Source: Candidatus Gottesmanbacteria bacterium
Lineage (GTDB): Bacteria > Patescibacteriota > Microgenomatia > 2-02-FULL-39-11
Direction: 5' to 3'
DNA: 7,582 bases
NCBI GenBank assembly: GCA_016218275.1
Contig: JACREK010000010.1
Span: 1-7,582 of the forward strand
The notes under the pieces are model-generated. The model saw only the letters and a program-made list of their open reading frames with translations. It searched no databases and had not been told where the DNA came from. Positions 1 through 5,953 of the stretch are shown here, piece by piece (the stretch's first letter is position 1; the number at the start of each line of letters is the position of its first letter). Both the position numbers and the translations under genes were made by a program.

Positions 1-816
1 AGCTGCAAGAAATAACCTCTTTTGCCAAAGTGGCGCTTTTTTAAACCATTCTGGAACTCCATAATCTTGCCTTGTTTTATTACCCACCGGAGTACCGAGA
101 GCATGAAGTAATACTACAAAACTTCCGCTGTTTACGTGAAGACTAGATTCCTCTGTAGTAAATTGGTATTGACGATATTTTGTTTTAATGGAATGATTTC
201 TTTTGCGCTGATAAAAAACCGCATGATAACCTAGGTGGCTTATATCGCAAGCTATTTCCTCTAAGTCCTCGGGTTTGCCCCAAAAAGACACCAGTTGAGT
301 TTTATTAGTAAAAGTGAGATTACCATCACCCATGTTAAAGGCTACCAGCTTTATAAGATAAGGTAATTGGGATGAGTTATATCTAAGTGGTAAAAGGCTT
401 CTTTTTTTTAATTCTCGAATAAGATATTCTCTGCTATATTCACTTACAAACGGCAGTGACAGATTTCTTATAGAATCTTCAGAAACGATTACTTCATTTG
501 AGGGATCCTCATAAGCAACGCCTGTGAAAGGAAAAATTGAAACGCTGTCACTATCTTGAAGAAGTTTTGCCTCTCTCATTCCTTGGCGGGTATAAATAGG
601 ATGATCAGAAGTAGCCTGGATAGTATAGCCTAAAGAGGTAGTAATTTTAATAAGATGAGGATTAGTATATTTTTTCAAAAACAGAGCAATTTGAGCCTTA
701 TCTTCTTTTTTTGTAGAAAGATTTATACAAGTAAGAGAAGGAGAAGTTTTTTTAAAATCACCAATTTTTTGCCGATATCCGAATTTTGTTAGAATTTCAG
801 TGTCAGAAGGTAAACA
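1..816 (-). other. Intein with LAGLIDADG-type homing endonuclease inside RtcB (truncated by window edge)
   Basis: The intein begins at Cys99 of the RtcB frame (codon 816-814). Splicing block A is CLPSDTEILTKFGY (residues 99-112), with the nucleophile Cys1 and the usual LP-DT pattern. Block B is the TxxH motif T167-S-D-H170 followed by Pro. Downstream, residues 252-265 (316-357) read LIKLVAFNMGDGNL, a DOD/LAGLIDADG helix with the catalytic acid at Asp262. A second helix may begin at KRLFLAA at the very edge (residues 364-370). At least 272 intein residues are present, so this is a full-size intein rather than a mini-intein. The insertion point, DIN|C, is as far as I recall the same as in the P. 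horikoshii RtcB (PH1602) intein. The C-terminal His-Asn|Cys junction lies outside the window, so splicing competence cannot be judged. No stop codon or frameshift is seen in the visible part. Confidence 0.93.
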
Positions 817-1110
817 ATTTATGTCGTAGCCCACGGCGCCAGGGGAAATTACACCATTATTCTCAGGGTCTGTGGCAAAAACAGTTCCAATAGATGCTCC
901 ATAACCGGAATGAGCATCCGGTAAAAGAATGACATATCCAACAAGACCTGGAAGTGTTGCGGTATTGGCAGACTGCTCAAAGACTATTTCTTCCAACTTC
1001 CCAATCAACTTCTCCGAGGCAATAATTCTTACCGGTACTCTCATGCCGGATTTGTAAGAAGTTGGTAATTCCCAAATAAAATCGGCGATTCTTATTAGTT
1101 TTTCCCTCAT
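1..1110 (-). CDS. rtcB: RtcB tRNA-splicing/RNA-repair ligase, intein-containing, 3' end beyond window
   Basis: The minus-strand frame opens with ATG at 1110 and stays open to the left edge (370 codons, no stop). Residues 1-98 are the RtcB N-extein: they include GMRVP (about 23-27), EQSANTATLPG (45-55), PDAHSGYG (about 64-71), ISPGAVGYDIN (88-98) and then Cys99. RtcB joins RNA 2',3'-cyclic phosphate or 3'-phosphate ends to 5'-OH ends, using GTP and Mn2+. In the Pyrococcus horikoshii enzyme the Asp and Cys of DINC are metal ligands, matching Asp96 and Cys99 here. From Cys99 onward the reading frame is intein, so only the N-extein of the ligase is visible. The start lies 4 bases after the archease stop codon with no convincing Shine-Dalgarno, which suggests translational coupling. 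The long archaeal-type N-terminus, rather than the shorter E. coli type, fits dependence on archease. Whether the rest of the ligase is intact cannot be seen. Confidence 0.95.
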   Translation of the reverse strand, partial: MREKLIRIADFIWELPTSYKSGMRVPVRIIASEKLIGKLEEIVFEQSANTATLPGLVGYVILLPDAHSGYGASIGTVFATDPENNGVISPGAVGYDINCLPSDTEILTKFGYRQKIGDFKKTSPSLTCINLSTKKEDKAQIALFLKKYTNPHLIKITTSLGYTIQATSDHPIYTRQGMREAKLLQDSDSVSIFPFTGVAYEDPSNEVIVSEDSIRNLSLPFVSEYSREYLIRELKKRSLLPLRYNSSQLPYLIKLVAFNMGDGNLTFTNKTQLVSFWGKPEDLEEIACDISHLGYHAVFYQRKRNHSIKTKYRQYQFTTEESSLHVNSGSFVVLLHALGTPVGNKTRQDYGVPEWFKKAPLWQKRLFLAA

Positions 1111-1114
1111 AGGG

Positions 1115-1534
1115 TTAAATATCCAAAACTATAGTGGCGATAAATTTACCATCATCTTTTTTGATCTCTAAGTGATGCCTGGTAACTGCCTTGACATCAC
1201 ATCTTAGTTTATGTTTTTTAATATCAATTTTTTCCCCAAATAATTTAGCATTCAATTCGTATTTATTTCTTATGCTTATCTTAAACTGACAAAAGACTAA
1301 TCCCTGACTGTCTTTATAAAAAAGAAGCTCATTTAAAAAATCGAGGAGTAAATTATCCAATTGTTGATTGCTAATTGATAATTGCTGATTGTTTAGTGGA
1401 TTAATAGTTTTTAAATCAACCATTACTTGTTCAACTGCTTCAGCTGCATTTTGAAATAATTCCTCAATTGTTTTCCCATATACTTTGTAGGCAACATCGG
1501 CTGTTGTGATACCTTCAAGGACTTTGTATTTCAT
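1115..1534 (-). CDS. Archease, RtcB-activating protein
   Basis: Archease acts with RtcB, promoting its guanylylation and multiple turnover. The 139-residue product has the family's normal length of about 140. The N-terminal signature TADVAYKVYGKTIEELFQNAAEA (residues 11-33) matches the archease TAD-YG-T-EE-F-NAA pattern. The central LLLDFLNELLF (62-72) and the C-terminal KAVTRHHLEI (115-124) and IVLDI end (135-139) are also typical. Asp13 and Asp138 are the expected conserved acids. The residue before TAD is Thr where many archeases have His (DHTAD), a small departure. The gene lies between the L,D-transpeptidase (11-base gap upstream) and rtcB (4-base gap downstream), so it is very probably co-transcribed and coupled with its partner. 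No Shine-Dalgarno precedes ATG 1534. Residues 49-59 are encoded by a short direct repeat, described separately. Confidence 0.95.
   Translation of the reverse strand: MKYKVLEGITTADVAYKVYGKTIEELFQNAAEAVEQVMVDLKTINPLNNQQLSISNQQLDNLLLDFLNELLFYKDSQGLVFCQFKISIRNKYELNAKLFGEKIDIKKHKLRCDVKAVTRHHLEIKKDDGKFIATIVLDI
1358..1390 (-). repeat. Short 21-nt-period direct repeat inside archease (NQQL-SIS-NQQL)
   Basis: Reading the minus strand, AATCAGCAATT (1390-1380) recurs as AATCAACAATT (1369-1359), 10 of 11 bases identical and 21 bases apart. The intervening bases are also built of AAT/CAA/TTA words. It encodes two NQQL blocks in archease residues 49-59, in a region that in other archeases is a variable strand or linker. 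It does not disturb the frame or the overall length. Confidence 0.6.
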
Positions 1535-1545
1535 GGCTAGGAAGC

Positions 1546-2235
1546 TTATTCTTTTGGCGCCACACCGTAAATTGTGATGGGAGTACCTTGATTTTCATCA
1601 GATGCATAAGTCACATTTCCCCCTGTGGGAGGATCTGCCCAATTATACAGCTTTTCAGCATTTTGAATACTTATATTTACGCATCCATGACTCATCGGGT
1701 GTCCGAAATTATTATGCCAGTAAGCACCGTGTAACCCGAAACCTCTGCTTTTGGGCACCGCACTACTGTAGAAAAACATAGTAAAAGGAACATTCGGAAG
1801 ATTATAGTATGTACCTATAGCGGGATTGCCGCCTGCCATTCTTGTGTAACGGAGTTTTATCCAAATACGAAAATCTCCGGTTGGCGTAGGATACCATTTA
1901 CCGGAAGATATAGGAAAGCTGAATACCATATTATTTCCTTCGTATGCCGAAAGCTGTTGGGTGCTCAAGTCTATATATATGTGTTTATTGCCTCCCGTAC
2001 TCTCCCCCAATACCACCTTTTGCACCTCTTTTATACCGCTGGCAATATAGGAAGGACCGCTAATCTCTTTTCCCAAGTACGTTCCTTTATTATCTGCTTG
2101 ATAAATACCGGATAAATCTTTGATGCAGCTTAAGGAATTGGCGCATACCGGATTTAGATAGTTATAAAAAGAGACTCCCAGAAGCAATACTGCCAGACAA
2201 CCCAGTGCGGAAAATAATATTTTCTTTTTCCTCAT
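1546..2235 (-). CDS. L,D-transpeptidase (YkuD domain), membrane-anchored
   Basis: L,D-transpeptidases form 3-3 cross-links in peptidoglycan, or attach proteins to it, outside the membrane. The 229-residue product starts with MRKKK and a hydrophobic segment (about 7-24), acting as signal anchor or uncleaved signal; there is no convincing lipobox. The YkuD domain spans about 84-226. It includes IYIDLSTQQLSAYEG (87-100), the substrate-loop PTPTGDFRI (116-124), GLHGAYW (167-173) and the catalytic SHGCVN box (182-187), with Cys185 as nucleophile and His169/His183 in the usual places. No separate binding domain such as LysM is present; residues 30-83 are a short linker with Cys31 and Cys37. ATG 2235 is chosen because it directly precedes the signal segment. 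It is the first gene of the leftward group with archease and rtcB. It indicates a peptidoglycan wall, presumably cross-linked partly by L,D-transpeptidation. Confidence 0.95.
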   Translation of the reverse strand: MRKKKILFSALGCLAVLLLGVSFYNYLNPVCANSLSCIKDLSGIYQADNKGTYLGKEISGPSYIASGIKEVQKVVLGESTGGNKHIYIDLSTQQLSAYEGNNMVFSFPISSGKWYPTPTGDFRIWIKLRYTRMAGGNPAIGTYYNLPNVPFTMFFYSSAVPKSRGFGLHGAYWHNNFGHPMSHGCVNISIQNAEKLYNWADPPTGGNVTYASDENQGTPITIYGVAPKE

Positions 2236-2284
2236 TAAATTAAGAGTAAGTCAACTTTTGGGAAAAGTAAATAACCGCACCGCG

Positions 2285-2300
2285 AAAATCAGGTGATTTT
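2285..2300. promoter_or_regulatory. Perfect 16-bp dyad AAAATCA-GG-TGATTTT, candidate operator
   Basis: The divergent spacer between the L,D-transpeptidase and yfhO genes holds AAAATCA (2285-2291) and its exact reverse complement TGATTTT (2294-2300), separated by GG. A third copy, within the 9-mer CGAAAATCA, lies at 2362-2370 just before the yfhO start and repeats 2283-2291 exactly. Such arrays can be sites for a dimeric regulator. Function is inferred only from symmetry, repetition and location. Confidence 0.4.
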
Positions 2301-2323
2301 TGATATGAATTTATGTTAACCTT

Positions 2324-2355
2324 ATGGTGAAAAATATTGGTATATTTTTTACCAT
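2324..2355. promoter_or_regulatory. 32-bp near-perfect inverted repeat (14-bp arms, 4-base centre), operator or 5' hairpin
   Basis: The arms ATGGTGAAAAATAT (2324-2337) and ATATTTTTTACCAT (2342-2355) pair at 13 of 14 positions, and the remaining pair is a G-T wobble; the centre is TGGT. The dyad ends exactly where the TATAAT box (2356-2361) begins, so it covers the spacer and -35 zone of that promoter. It could be an operator, or a 5' hairpin if transcription starts further upstream. It cannot terminate a neighbouring gene, because both neighbours read away from it. Confidence 0.55.
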
Positions 2356-2361
2356 TATAAT
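2356..2361 (+). promoter_or_regulatory. Candidate -10 box TATAAT for yfhO, nearly leaderless
   Basis: A perfect TATAAT lies 11 bases before the yfhO ATG (2373) with no Shine-Dalgarno between, predicting a 5' leader of only about 5 bases. It sits in the self-complementary ATTATAAT (2354-2361) and so could also serve the opposite strand. No good -35 hexamer is present at the right distance; that zone is occupied by the 32-bp dyad. An alternative is TTGATA (2300-2305), 17 bases, then TATGGT (2323-2328). Confidence 0.4.
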
Positions 2362-2372
2362 CGAAAATCAAT

Positions 2373-4880
2373 ATGCGCAAGATACTAAGAAAGGGTGAGT
2401 TTTGGATACTTATTTTCCTTTTTTCTGCTCTTGCTTTTATATACAGGGACGTTTTTTTAAAAAACAGAATTGTCTTCCCTTCGAACTTTTTAGCTACATT
2501 CTATTCCCCCTGGGCGACACAAAAATTTGCCGGATATCCCAATGGCATCCCTCACAAGCCGATTGGCGGCAATGATCAGGTAAGAATGTTCTATCCTTAC
2601 AGAACATTTATAAATGAATCTTTGGCCAAAGGAAAATTGCCTTTGTGGAATCCGTATAATTTTTCCGGCAGCCCCATCATCGCCAATTTTCAATCTGCAG
2701 TATTTTATCCGTTAAATATTATCTACTTTCTTCTTCCCCAAATAACCGCCTGGTCGATACTGGTGGTTATTCAGCCGCTTCTTTCTACCCTTTTTATGTA
2801 TCTTTATTTACGATTGCTCATCCCACAAAAATTAGCCTCTTTTTTTGGCGCTTTTGCATTCGGTTTTTCGGGATTTATATTAGTCTGGTCGCAGGAAAAT
2901 GCTGTGGTTGGACAGGCTGCGCTTTGGTTTCCGGCAATACTATATGCGGTTGAGAAATTTGTAAACTCTTTTAAACTGAAACATTTCCTGTTGCTTGTTG
3001 TTTCGCTTTCAGTATCTATTCTGGCCGGATTTATGCAGGTATCGTTTTATATTTTTATTGCTTCTTTTCTATATGGTGTTTTTAGGATAAATCAAATAAA
3101 TTCCGGCAAAAAAGTCAGAAAGTTAATATATTTATTCAGCGCATTTTTGGTTAGTTTTCTTATTTGCGCAGTTCAGCTTATACCTTCAATTGAGGCTTTT
3201 TATGAATCTGCCCGCAGCGCTTCATCGGCAGAGGAAGTGTTGAAATCATATCTTATTCCCTTAAGATTTTTTATCAAGATCTTAGCTCCTGATATTTTTG
3301 GTAATCCGGCAACTTATAACTACTGGGGCCAGGGATTTTATCATGAAAGCATCCTCTATTTAGGCATAATACCTTTAGTATTTGCCATTCTTTCGGCAGT
3401 TGTATTACGTCATAATAAATATGTCCGCTTCTTTTTTTGGGCAAGTGTGATTTCTTTTGTTTTGGGAGTTAAATCTTTTTTTACCGAGTGGGTCTATAGA
3501 TTGCCAATTCCGCTTGTCAATACTTTTCTTCCCAGCAGAATATTTTTTATCACCTCAACAAGTTTGGCAATTCTAGGGGCTTTTGGGCTTTCACATTGGC
3601 TAACAAATGATACAAAAAGTATACGGCGGACTATAAGAATGATTGCTATTCTGCTTGCATCTATTCTGATATTTATCCCCGGATATTACTACCTCTCGGC
3701 AGTCACTAATAATAACAATAAAATTGTAGAATCTCTTGCAATCCTTCTCAAACCGCGCCCGGATATATCGGTATCAAACGCAGTAATCAGTATAAGAAAT
3801 ATAATTCTTCCATTGCTTTTGCTTTTTTCTATTGTGCCCTTGACATTATTAAAGAATAAATTGCGCATATCAGGAACCATTTTGGTGTTTTTAACTTGTC
3901 TTGGGCAATTTTATTTTCTTTATAAATATACGGTAGTTGGCAATAAAGAATTCCTCTATCCGGATCATTTTATTTTTTCTGATATCAAGGCAAACCAGAA
4001 CATAACAGACCGCTTCCTTTCCTTTGGCTGGCCGATTTTGGGAGATGTTGGACTGGTAAAGCACGTCTATTCTCCTGACGGCATAGACCCTGTTTTTCCC
4101 AATAGATATGGACAGTTAATTTATGCCGCTAAAAATTATGGAGTATATACCAAAGATATTCCCAGAATTGAGGTGAATCTGTCTGAATATCATGAAAATA
4201 AGAATATTATTGATAACTTTCGCCGCTTAAAACTGATTTCTTTGCTGGGTGTAACTCGCGTGTATAATTATGAAAAAGATTACGAAGATCCCCAAACAAT
4301 AGACTCAATATTTCCCCAGGCTATGTTTATGCCTTTATGGAAACGCGGCAATTGGCAGGCATACGAGAATAAGAAGGCATATCCCCGGGTATTTCTGGCA
4401 GATAGATATATTGTCGAGAAAGATCCGCAAAAAAGTCTGGACCTTATTTTTGCTCAAAACACTGATTTGCGAAAAACGGTTGTTTTGGAGGAAAAACCTG
4501 ATAATTTTTCCCCTGCAGTAAATGATACGTATAATGGAAAAATTGCCGATGTTTTACTCCAAGTCTATCAACCGCAACGCATCCAACTGCAAATCAATAC
4601 AGATACCGATAGAATTCTTTTTCTATCCGATAACTATTACCCGGGTTGGTATGCGTATGTTGACGACACACCGACAAAGGTATACCGTGCGGATTATACA
4701 TTCCGGGCAATTGTCGTACCGAAGGGAAAACACAACCTCACCTTCATATTTAAACCACTATCTTTTAAAATCGGGGCTTTCATCTCGACGGTAACAATAT
4801 TGGTATTAATTTCAGTTGTGTTTATACGTAGATTTATACCGTATGTTAGTTACTGTCTCAAAAAGAAAATTAAATCATAA
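2373..4880 (+). CDS. YfhO-family polytopic membrane protein (GT-C-like glycosyltransferase)
   Basis: The 835-residue protein has a first membrane segment at about 10-29. An extracytoplasmic loop follows, carrying the family signature GGNDQVRMFYPYR (65-77) and GKLPLWNPYNFSGSP (87-101). About ten further hydrophobic segments lie between 107 and 520. A large, mostly soluble C-terminal region (about 521-800) includes the typical LSDNYYPGWYAYVDD (751-765) and VPKGKHNLTF (782-791) blocks. A last membrane helix (about 799-818) precedes a basic tail. In Firmicutes, YfhO homologues glycosylate teichoic acids using polyprenyl-linked sugars. The acceptor here is unknown, and cell-surface glycosylation is the sensible inference. 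Asp68 is a candidate catalytic acid by analogy with GT-C enzymes. The length fits the family. It stands alone on the plus strand, diverging from the L,D-transpeptidase gene, another envelope gene, which may share regulation through the spacer. No Shine-Dalgarno is seen, and no clear terminator follows in 4881-4980. Confidence 0.9.
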   Translation: MRKILRKGEFWILIFLFSALAFIYRDVFLKNRIVFPSNFLATFYSPWATQKFAGYPNGIPHKPIGGNDQVRMFYPYRTFINESLAKGKLPLWNPYNFSGSPIIANFQSAVFYPLNIIYFLLPQITAWSILVVIQPLLSTLFMYLYLRLLIPQKLASFFGAFAFGFSGFILVWSQENAVVGQAALWFPAILYAVEKFVNSFKLKHFLLLVVSLSVSILAGFMQVSFYIFIASFLYGVFRINQINSGKKVRKLIYLFSAFLVSFLICAVQLIPSIEAFYESARSASSAEEVLKSYLIPLRFFIKILAPDIFGNPATYNYWGQGFYHESILYLGIIPLVFAILSAVVLRHNKYVRFFFWASVISFVLGVKSFFTEWVYRLPIPLVNTFLPSRIFFITSTSLAILGAFGLSHWLTNDTKSIRRTIRMIAILLASILIFIPGYYYLSAVTNNNNKIVESLAILLKPRPDISVSNAVISIRNIILPLLLLFSIVPLTLLKNKLRISGTILVFLTCLGQFYFLYKYTVVGNKEFLYPDHFIFSDIKANQNITDRFLSFGWPILGDVGLVKHVYSPDGIDPVFPNRYGQLIYAAKNYGVYTKDIPRIEVNLSEYHENKNIIDNFRRLKLISLLGVTRVYNYEKDYEDPQTIDSIFPQAMFMPLWKRGNWQAYENKKAYPRVFLADRYIVEKDPQKSLDLIFAQNTDLRKTVVLEEKPDNFSPAVNDTYNGKIADVLLQVYQPQRIQLQINTDTDRILFLSDNYYPGWYAYVDDTPTKVYRADYTFRAIVVPKGKHNLTFIFKPLSFKIGAFISTVTILVLISVVFIRRFIPYVSYCLKKKIKS

Positions 4881-4980
4881 TGCCATCCCCAAATTATTCA
4901 AAAAAAGCACAAACTACTCCTATTTCCTCAAATCTGAAAAAAACAATTACTTGCGGGAGAGAAGTTAGAAGTTCTCAAAT

Positions 4981-5643
4981 TTATAACATACCCTTTTCAC
5001 CAAGTCTTTTTGCCTCTTTTTTAAAATAGTCAACCATCTTCCCAAACTTAAATGGTTTTAACATTTTGGGATAAGCCTTGGGCAGATCAACCACACGAAG
5101 AAGTTGACTGGATAGATAGAGCATATCTACTTTAGTATTGAATTTTTCTTCTGTCCGGCTGATCAGCTGTTCCAAGATGAACTCTTTCTTTTTTAATATG
5201 AAATAAAGGTCGATAAAATCCCGTGTTTGGAAGCGACCAAGGATTGTATACAGTTTGTTAATGGCTATATCGTAGAAGCTGTCAATTTTAATATTTCTGT
5301 AAATTAGTCCACTTTCAACGGGTGTATATGGAAAGCTGTTAAAATCTATCTTTAGTTTGTCATCTTTAAATTGAATCTCGTAAACAAATAAACCAGAGAT
5401 CCTTCTTTTGCTAAAATTAATTGCTCTATATTGTTTATTGAATTTATAAATGATCTTATCTATTTCCTTGTCATTGACGTCACTCTCGGTGAACAGATCA
5501 ATATCTTCCGATAGTCTATGCTGGAGATAAAATTCGGAAAGTGCCGTCCCTCCGGTAAGATAATACCATCTAGTTATTTCTTCCTTTTGGGAGGCCAGTT
5601 CCAGAAAGTGATATTGGGCGGGAGTGAGTATAGTTTTCCCCAT
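4981..5643 (-). CDS. AbiEii/AbiGii-type nucleotidyltransferase (toxin-like)
   Basis: The 220-residue protein has the DNA polymerase beta-like nucleotidyltransferase core. YYLTGGTALSEFYL (27-40) is followed by RLSEDIDLF (43-51), giving the GG-x-DxD pattern with Asp47 and Asp49 as metal ligands. KIDF (98-101) offers the third acid, Asp100. The helical part carries the family hallmark NKLYTILGRFQTRDFIDLYFIL (129-150), with Lys130 and Arg141-Asp142. AbiEii proteins are the toxins of type IV toxin-antitoxin and abortive-infection systems and transfer nucleotides to RNA targets such as tRNA; some relatives are simply orphan transferases. The start at 5643 is supported by GGAG (5655-5652) 8 bases upstream and by the family-like N-terminus LTPAQYHFLELAS. 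The first 70 bases overlap the preceding small gene in a different frame. The partner differs from the larger, winged-helix AbiEi antitoxin, so the module is not classical AbiE. Confidence 0.9.
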   Translation of the reverse strand: MGKTILTPAQYHFLELASQKEEITRWYYLTGGTALSEFYLQHRLSEDIDLFTESDVNDKEIDKIIYKFNKQYRAINFSKRRISGLFVYEIQFKDDKLKIDFNSFPYTPVESGLIYRNIKIDSFYDIAINKLYTILGRFQTRDFIDLYFILKKKEFILEQLISRTEEKFNTKVDMLYLSSQLLRVVDLPKAYPKMLKPFKFGKMVDYFKKEAKRLGEKGML

Positions 5644-5840
5644 ATTAAGTACTCCACTAAACGGGCAATATAAGGATCGATATTTTCTTTAATCATCGGC
5701 CAGGCTTTTATTACTTCTTTTTTATCTAGTTTCTCTCCTTCAGAAAGTCCATAGTTTATCAGTTGAGTCAATCGCCAGAGTCGATAACCTTTGGGATCTT
5801 CTTTTTTAAATCTTTCTTCGTCAACATTCCAATTGAACAT
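5574..5840 (-). CDS. Small Trp-rich protein upstream of and overlapping the AbiEii-like gene
   Basis: I do not recognise a named family. The 88-residue product is soluble, strongly charged, and has six tryptophans (4, 22, 47, 67, 80, 82), ending FWNWPPKRKK. It has no membrane segment, Cys or His, and therefore no HEPN RxxxxH motif, and no obvious helix-turn-helix. YRLWRLTQLINYGL (19-32) and DPYIARLVEYLIWGKLY (55-71) look like amphipathic helices. Its last 22 codons and stop overlap the start of the nucleotidyltransferase gene, so production of the two is probably coupled. By position it could be an antitoxin or regulatory partner of the transferase. This rests on context only. ATG 5840 is the start that follows the TATAAT box at 5849-5854; there is no Shine-Dalgarno, so initiation is probably leaderless. 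Confidence 0.75.
   Translation of the reverse strand: MFNWNVDEERFKKEDPKGYRLWRLTQLINYGLSEGEKLDKKEVIKAWPMIKENIDPYIARLVEYLIWGKLYSLPPNITFWNWPPKRKK
5652..5655 (-). promoter_or_regulatory. Shine-Dalgarno GGAG deciding the nucleotidyltransferase start
   Basis: On the minus strand GGAG is followed by 8 bases and then ATG 5643. It lies inside the upstream small gene. It supports ATG 5643 as the true start, and with it the 70-base overlap. Confidence 0.6.
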
Positions 5841-5848
5841 ATGGAATA

Positions 5849-5888
5849 ATTATAGCAATTTTAAAGGAGGCCATACAAATTATGTCAA
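5849..5888 (-). promoter_or_regulatory. Promoter of the small-protein/nucleotidyltransferase pair
   Basis: On the minus strand a consensus TTGACA (5888-5883) is followed after exactly 17 bases by TTTAAA (5865-5860). Eleven bases nearer the gene, a perfect TATAAT (5854-5849) is preceded by TTGC, an extended -10 pattern (TGCTATAAT), and lies 8 bases before ATG 5840. The second box would give an essentially leaderless transcript, the first a leader of about 13 bases. The 9-bp inverted pair ATATGGAAT (5839-5847) and ATTCCATAT (5913-5921) flanks the whole promoter. Confidence 0.55.
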
Positions 5889-5953
5889 GCAAGAAGTTGC
5901 AAGTTTTCCAAAATTCCATATCTAAAAGATAATAGACCCAGTTCTATTTCAAC

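Noticed and set aside
1546..2235. Lipoprotein signal (ALGC at residues 10-13) in the L,D-transpeptidase.
   Set aside because: The Cys lies inside the hydrophobic core with most of the membrane segment after it, and Ala replaces the usual Leu at -3.
2451..2465. T7A6 run GTTTTTTTAAAAAAC early in yfhO, containing an in-frame A-AAA-AAC slippery heptamer (-1 frameshift site).
   Set aside because: The -1 frame stays open only about 35 codons with no recognisable product, no stimulating structure is obvious, and the zero frame is clearly the real protein. Most likely chance in AT-rich DNA.
2490..2693. Open frames opposite or shifted within yfhO (minus 2490-2693, minus 3689-3880, plus 4522-4794).
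   Set aside because: They lie wholly inside the well-supported YfhO frame and their translations match no family; they are shadows.
4881..4980. Possible bidirectional terminator between yfhO and the nucleotidyltransferase gene (GAGAA and TTCTC arms near 4961-4978).
   Set aside because: The stem is only 5 bp with an 8-base loop and no properly placed U-run on either strand.
5574..5840. HEPN or winged-helix antitoxin identity for the small Trp-rich protein.
   Set aside because: There is no His for an RxxxxH motif, and the protein is far shorter than AbiEi and shows no clear helix-turn-helix.
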